Shown: positions 58,852 through 64,000 of the stretch, in pieces
How positions within the stretch are numbered: position 1 is the first letter of the stretch
Layout of the letters: each line of letters starts with the position of its first letter
NCBI GenBank assembly: GCA_037501455.1
Contig: CM074862.1
Coordinates: 57,567,501 to 57,631,500 of the forward strand
DNA: 64,000 nucleotides
DNA from: Lantana camara
Taxonomy: Eukaryota; Streptophyta; Magnoliopsida; Lamiales; Verbenaceae
Direction of reading: 5' to 3'
Program-made: the position numbers and the translations under genes
The notes under the pieces: model-generated
Told to the model about the DNA's origin: nothing
Databases searched by the model: none
The model's input: only the letters and a program-made list of their open reading frames with translations

Positions 58852-59073
58852 AATCTCCCACTTGCCCATAAAAGCCTTTTAGGTCTATTCTAGGTTTCAT
58901 CTTCCCAAGATGTACTTTTAGAGCCTTATTGACTTTGGGCGTTTCCAAAGTGGATCTGCTATATTCTCTGCTGATGTGAATATTTCTAATTTGCACATCA
59001 TTAAGGAAACATGATTTTCTTATTTGCGTGATTCATAATCAAGCGTCTGGTCCCATAAGGGATGATAGACAAT
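58852..59073 (-). pseudogene. C4: copia RNase H tail and PPT
   Basis: The reversed PPT (GGGCAAGTGGGAGATT on the minus strand) abuts the LTR. Upstream on the minus strand is a short degraded stretch resembling the RNase H C-terminus of copia Pol, with a recognisable IADP-like region interrupted by frame changes. It is the only trace in the window of a copia 3' coding end. Confidence 0.65.
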
Positions 59074-59137
59074 CTCCTTCTCCAAATTACTACACACTAA
59101 ACCCTAGAGCCTAAACACCAAATATAGAACTAGCATT
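59074..59137 (+). mobile_element. Copia LTR scrap, target of C5
   Basis: 64 bp matching 61600-61660 of the C5 LTR (shared core CTAAACCCTAGAGCC). It stops where the C5 LTR begins, so C5 seems to have inserted into an older copia LTR. The expected target duplicate (GCATT) lies beyond the window. Confidence 0.7.
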
Positions 59138-60308
59138 TGTTAGGAATAGTGCCCTGAAAGCCAATGTAATAGTCTGCTTTAGTACTTTCCTTATGAAAAT
59201 CACAGACAATCTTTGAATAATACGAATTAAGGCAACACTTCTTTATATGCTCTTGTTTGATTATATGTTTACTTTAACTGCGCATGTATAAGAACTCCCC
59301 TAATCAATGTGGCTTATAGGACTTAACCATTTAGGTGAAGTGGTTCATGAGACGAGCCCTATATAACATAAGTCATGATTAGAAGTTACTCCAAGCCGAT
59401 GAGTCTTACAACAATAGGAGTGTCAACCTGACTCATTCGAGGCTTGCTCGTGTGATCACGCCCTTAAGAAAGACAACCTTGTTTCATGGGGTGCAAAAGT
59501 AATGTTGATACGTGTGTGATACATGGGGGTGCTTACTTATTCTAAAGGGTGTCGCCTTAGACAACTGGTTCAAGGCTTATGTTAGGGCTGCACAAGTGGC
59601 ACATGAAAGTATATGAGAATCAATAAAGGACCTACACTTGCATGAGCAAGTTGATCTCTTATTGTGTAAGTCGTTCATATGCCATTTAGGAGTCCTTGGC
59701 CAAGGTAGTGGATCAAGACATCAAGAAAAGAGTTTCTTGGACTGAGATCAAATGGATATGAAATGCACTTAACATTAAGATCGAGATTATTAGGGTTCTA
59801 ATTACCCTAGATCTTGGATGAGAGATTGGATGTAAGAGGATTATTAGGGTTCTCACATGAATCAATGACTTAAAAGTTATGTCGAATCGAGACATTCTTA
59901 TTCAGCTAGAGGTCAAACACCTGTTCCTAGACCATGGTTGTTTGATCTGTGGACTGATTAATTAATTAGGTAATTAATTAATTAGGGTCACTGCTAATAG
60001 GTCACACACAAAAACCCGATCACGTGGGTTAAGGCTTTAATCGATTAAATGAGTTGATCGAACCATTAGGAGAATGGTGGGGTCCACACGTGTGAAGCAC
60101 ACGTGATGACACGAGTAGTCACGTGTGTGTATGTGTATATATTAAATAATTAATGTGTTAATTATTTAATGGGCTTTGATTTAATTTTGAATTAATATTA
60201 AAGTCCTAATTTGGAGAAATAAAGTCTACCAAATAATTAATTATGAATTAATTAATTAATAGTCTTCGAGTTATTGTTCAATAAATAAAGTAAAATAAAA
60301 TATCTAAG

Positions 60309-60797
60309 TGTAACAGCCCAAAGACCCGCTGTTCGATATTGTCCGCTTTGGCCAAGGGTAGACCCCAAGCGCCTCACGGTTTTACCTTTCGAGCCACTGG
60401 TATAACCCAGTGCACCCAAAAGGCCTCTACTCAGGGGAGAGGGATCCACTACTTATAAAGCAGCTTCAAACCACTCTCCAATCCGATGTGGGACAAGCAC
60501 CTTAGGCTATTACAGTCCACCCCCCCCCCCCCCATAAGGGCCCAGCGTCCTCGATGGCACACCGAATCCGGGTCCCTAGCTCTGATACCATTTGTAACAG
60601 CCCAAAGACCTGTCGTTCGATATTGTCCGCTTTGGCTACGGGTAGACCCCAAGCGCCTCACGGTTTTACGTTTCGAGCCACTGGTATAACCCAGTGCACC
60701 AAAAGGCCTCTACTCAGGGGAGAGGGATCCACTACTTATAAAGAAACTTCAAATTACTCTCCAATCCGATGTGGGACAAGCACCTTAGGCTATTACA
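60309..60797 (-). mobile_element. TRIM1: miniature LTR retrotransposon
   Basis: Two about 205-bp direct repeats (60309-60514 and 60593-60797), both TGTAACAGCCC...GCTATTACA, flank 78 bp. That internal piece holds a C run of 14 (the PPT in reverse) and TCTGATACCA (the PBS in reverse). The LTR resembles the widespread plant TRIM/SMART type. Non-coding. Confidence 0.88.
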
Positions 60798-60805
60798 GTC
60801 TTAAA

Positions 60806-61400
60806 TGTTACGCCCCGGGTCCGCGGGCCCGTTGGACGCGAGTGTAAGTCTCCAAGCTCACCGAGTATAACCTGAAATTGGGCCTAAACCACTGCCCAAA
60901 AGGGATATCCATTGGTTATACTTGGACTCTTTAACTTATATATTGAACTTAATCCTTATACTTTCCCGATGTGGGACAGGGTGTCACAATCACCCCTCCT
61001 TCAGAATCGCGACGTCCTTGTCGCGACATGACATATAGCCCATGACCGACTAGTCTGCGTTGGGACTCTAGACGTGGCTCCTACCGGCTCAAGAGGTGGC
61101 TCCCACACATGTAGCACTTTGCCCCGCAGGCTCAAGAGGTGGCCCCCATGTGCGTAGCACTTTGCCCCGTATAGCACTTAGCTCCTGCGGCTGACGAGCA
61201 GCTCTGATACCATTAAATGTCACGCCCCGGGTCCACGGGCCAGTTGGACGCGAGTGCAAGTCTCCAAGCTCACCGAGTATAACCTGAAATTGGGCCTAAA
61301 CCACTGCCCAAAAGGGATATCCATTGGTTATACTTGGACTCTTTAACTTATATATTGAACTTAATCCTTATACATTCCCGATGTGGGACAGGGTGTCACA
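60806..61400 (-). mobile_element. TRIM2: miniature LTR retrotransposon
   Basis: Two 183-bp repeats (60806-60988 and 61218-61400; TGTYACGCCCCGGGTCC...GGGTGTCACA) flank 229 bp with a reversed PPT (ATCACCCCTCCTT) and a reversed PBS (CTCTGATACCA). Eight bases (GTCTTAAA) separate it from TRIM1. CTAAG at 60304-60308 and 61401-61405 flanks the pair, not each element. Confidence 0.88.
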
Positions 61401-61923
61401 CTAAGAGAGTTAGATATTATTCTTGCTTGACAAGTTGGTCAAAAGGAGACTTTTGGTCAAAGTAAATGACTTAGTCTTCAAGCAAGAAATCCCTTACCAA
61501 AAGGGTTTAGGAAACCCTTGCTTAACAAGCACAGGGGTTCGAACCCCTTGCCTAATACATAGGGTTCAAACCCCATGGGATTATGATACACAATTTCTCC
61601 TTCTGCAAATATTATACACTAAACCCTAGAGCCTAAACACCGAATATAGAACTAGCATCCTCCCTATTTGGATCGTGGTCGCGGTTGGCAGACTAATTCT
61701 CTAGAGGGCTACTATCGTGAAGTATTGAAAGATTTGAAGGAGCTTTTGGGGATCAAGCCGCGTGAAGAGCATTCTTCGGCGGATAGAACGTGTCAAGAAA
61801 GCTACTATCTAAGTGAGTTTCTTGATCTCTATGATTTTGCGAATAGGAATTGCAAGATTCGATACAAACTTATTGGGAAATTTTTTTAAATTTTCGCTGC
61901 GTTTCTGTCTCGTTTTCCCAACA

Positions 61924-62165
61924 AGTGGTATCACGGCCACCTTGTGAGGCCTATTTCTGATTCGTCTCAATTATTCTGAATTTGGTAGAAATTCTTAGGC
62001 TTAGATGCGAATTGAGTATTCTTGAGTTCTTTTAGAAAGCCTGAAATACGAAACAGTATTTTTCCTAAAAGTTTCGGAAAACTGTTTTCTTAAATCGTGT
62101 TTTTGAAAAACTATTTTAGTTGAAATAAGTTTAAATCGTATTTTTAATTTTGGATTGAATCAAGT
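61924..62165 (+). mobile_element. C5: mutated PBS and start of the leader
   Basis: The PBS at 61926 reads TGGTATCACGGCC instead of TGGTATCAGAGCC. The following about 230 bp match the start of the C1 leader and end where E6 begins. An apparent 73-codon frame (61668-61889) lies inside the LTR and is chance. Confidence 0.8.
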
Positions 62166-64000
62166 TGTAACGCCCCAGCTTTCGGCATTTCAGGTATGAT
62201 CGACACGTGTGCGTTTGAGAGTCAGTTTTAACTATTAATTGTTTATTTCTTTAATTTTCCTATCATGACATAATTTTATAAAATTATATTTTTGATATTT
62301 TATTGAAAATTCATATCATATCATATTTATTGGATATATTGAACGTGATTGCTATGTGAATTATTTTCCCGAATGTGATTTATTTCTTTTATGTCCTTAA
62401 TTGCTCATTTTCATGAATATGGGATCTAATTGCATTGGACCACATTGATCATTTAATAATGGAATTGGACTTGATTGCATAACTTAACAAGTGGAAGGAT
62501 TTAATTGCAAAGTGGCCATCTCTTCTCTTTTTCATAGCAGCATTCACGTACCTTTGGCTTCTCATTCATACAAACATTCCATCTTTGCTCCATTTGCTTT
62601 CCTTGCTCAACCGAACCAAACCCTACTTGGAGGAGTGGGAGACTTCATCATTCAAGCATCAATATTTGTGGGATTTGTGATCATAGTAGCATCATCATCA
62701 TCCTTTCTTCTTTCTTGTCTCTCATTTCTCTCCTTTGAGGTAACTATGGAGTTTGATTAATTTTATTGAAAATATATGATATATGGGGCTTTGTAATGGT
62801 TTGAGTAAATTGTGTATTCATTGTTGGAAATTTAATTGTGAACTTTAAGCTTGAGTTGGATGCATATAAATTATGATTTATGGACTTGGAGCATTAGTGT
62901 TGATATGGGTTTGGATTGATGGATTATTGTTGATCTAGCATTGAAATGAGTGTTTAAATGAATTGTTATTGATTATATGTAAGCTAGTATGTTTATTGCA
63001 TCAAATATGTGCATTACATCTTGAGTTTGATCCATTTTTGGTGGTTGATTGTTGTTGCTTCGTGTTGCTCTGTTCTGTTCTGCATATTCAGTAGCTCACG
63101 TATTTTGGGAACGGCCCTTCCCAACCCCAGTTCAAAACTGGAACGGCCGTTCCCATGATGCTGAGATACTAGGCCAGCGAGACTGGGAACGGCCGTTCCC
63201 ACTTTGGCCTGTGTGCCGGAACGGCCCTTCCCAGCCCAAAACATGTTTTATACTTTAAAATGCTGGCGCGTTTTCTGTAGCCATGGGAACGGCCCTTCCC
63301 ATTTTCAAAGGGAAGCCGGAACGGCCGTTCCCGTAGTCCAGAAAGTGCCCAAAATTCACTGCATAAAATTGCATTTTTCGCACCTCGATCCGACGGCTTC
63401 TTTGACCCCTAATTGCTATTATATGACTGATTACATGTTGAAACGCAATATTTTTATGGTACATTGTATTTTTCTCGTCGTCTCGTTGCATTCCCGGCTT
63501 TCGTCATAGTTGGTACATTTTGAGTCGTGTTTCACGGACAATTGTCTTTCTTGCACAGACCAGCTTCCCGGTGACGAGGAGCAGGCCCCGTGAGCTGTTT
63601 CCTTGGATTATTTTTGGGTCGTTCAGGTGAGGTTTAATTTTAGATACATAGGACCCGTACAACCCTATGTGAATTTTAAGCTAAAACCTATCTATATAAC
63701 TTATAGTTTTTAAAAGAGATTGGTTTTCAAATGTTTTATCGAACCATTGAAGAAATTGATTGTTTTGGCGAGTATTGTATTGCACTGTGGGCCCGAGGGT
63801 AGTGACTCGAGCCAACCGGGAAAGCATGGGCTGACAGGTAACTCGAGGGCTATCCTCACCAAACTGGGATGAACCCTGAACCCTCTAGGAGATTAGGGGA
63901 GGAAGGAGTTCCGGGCTTAGGGATTCACGTACCCTCTGCCCAGATTGATTGGATGGTGGGGCCTTGCAATCCCACCATCACCCGGAGGAAGAAGGCGTTA
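62166..64000 (+). mobile_element. E6: gypsy-type LTR, runs off the window
   Basis: It starts TGTAACGCCCCAG in the C5 leader. It shares with array A the GGAACGGCCGTTCC cluster and the CAG|GTGAGGTTTAATTT site, so it is a relative. Splice-like sites are at GAG|GTAAC (62739/62740), TTGCACAG ending 63558, a 68-nt block, and CAG|GTGAGG (63626/63627). The 3' half is outside the window. Confidence 0.85.
63107..63331 (+). repeat. E6 LTR palindrome cluster (6 units)
   Basis: Units at 63107, 63140, 63185, 63218, 63285 and 63318 alternate between the perfect GGAACGGCCGTTCC and forms with a CGGCCCTT centre. The cluster lies about 0.94-1.17 kb from the LTR start, the same distance as in array A. Confidence 0.93.

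Larger units (their letters stand above)
59138..61923 (+). mobile_element. C5: copia 5' LTR carrying two TRIMs
   Basis: TGTTAGGAATAG...CCCAACA. Without the inserted pair and one CTAAG copy it is about 1.69 kb, close to C2's 1868 bp. It contains CACGTG sites near 60080-60125 and a perfect 14-bp palindrome GGGGTTCGAACCCC at 61534-61547. Confidence 0.9.

Noticed and set aside
60520..60533. Run of 14 C, suspected as a sequencing artefact
   Set aside because: It is at the PPT position of TRIM1 (minus strand), where a G run is expected; only its exact length is uncertain.

Overview
This window looks like repeat-dense intergenic DNA from a flowering-plant nuclear genome, probably a large, retrotransposon-rich one. 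I find no host gene, rRNA or tRNA. Nearly every base can be assigned to LTR retrotransposons, most of them nested, truncated or tandem. tRNA-iMet-type primer-binding sites (core TGGTATCAGAGCC), TG...CA LTR ends, polypurine tracts (PPT) and 5-bp target duplications fix the boundaries. The species cannot be told from the sequence.

Layout (labels used throughout). E1 (+): non-coding internal part of a long-LTR element, 1-2243, and its 3' LTR from 2244, cut by E2. E2 (-): 3' LTR 4440-8106 and internal 8107-10085. A 42-bp copied filler (10086-10127) joins E2 to C1, a Ty1/copia element (+): LTR remnant, leader, gag-protease-integrase pseudogene to about 15171. G1: Ty3/gypsy reverse transcriptase fragment, 15172-16311. 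C2, a copia element in inverted orientation (-): RT, integrase, protease and gag relics, leader, LTR to 23324. E3: gypsy-type LTR end, 23325-24128. C3: copia gag relic, leader and LTR (-), to 27424. E4 (+): internal 3' tail, 5' LTR 27739-34840 (split by solo LTR E5, 28117-31276), internal region, 3' LTR 54044-57862. Inside E4's internal region sits array A (-), 35864-51691: LTR-internal-LTR-internal-LTR with a 6311-bp period, flanked by the direct repeat AACAC. Then come C4 (copia LTR and RNase H tail, -), a copia LTR scrap, C5 (copia LTR, +, carrying two TRIM-type miniature elements) and E6 (gypsy-type LTR, +, running off the window).

The long-LTR elements E1, E2, E4 and A carry LTRs of about 3.2-3.9 kb around about 3-kb internal regions without gag-pol. 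That is the LARD (large retrotransposon derivative) layout; they presumably depended on enzymes made elsewhere. Their LTR starts (TGTAACGCCCC and variants) and shared 3' signals show that they are relatives.

The most striking pattern is a set of short inverted repeats in fixed places, several with paired changes in both arms: an array of GAGAGA-CGGGG-TCTCTC hairpins before the PPT; a single hairpin next to the PPT; clusters of GC-rich hairpins inside an intron-like part of each LTR; an 11-bp long-range stem (GCTAGGCGGGA/TCCCGCCTAGC) whose 3' arm lies 116-123 nt from the LTR end; a hairpin at the LTR 3' end; and a 103-bp minisatellite with a compensated hairpin in array A. The copia leaders have their own GC-rich hairpin arrays. 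I propose these as structured RNA (or DNA) signals of a non-autonomous retrotransposon lineage; their function is not shown by the sequence.
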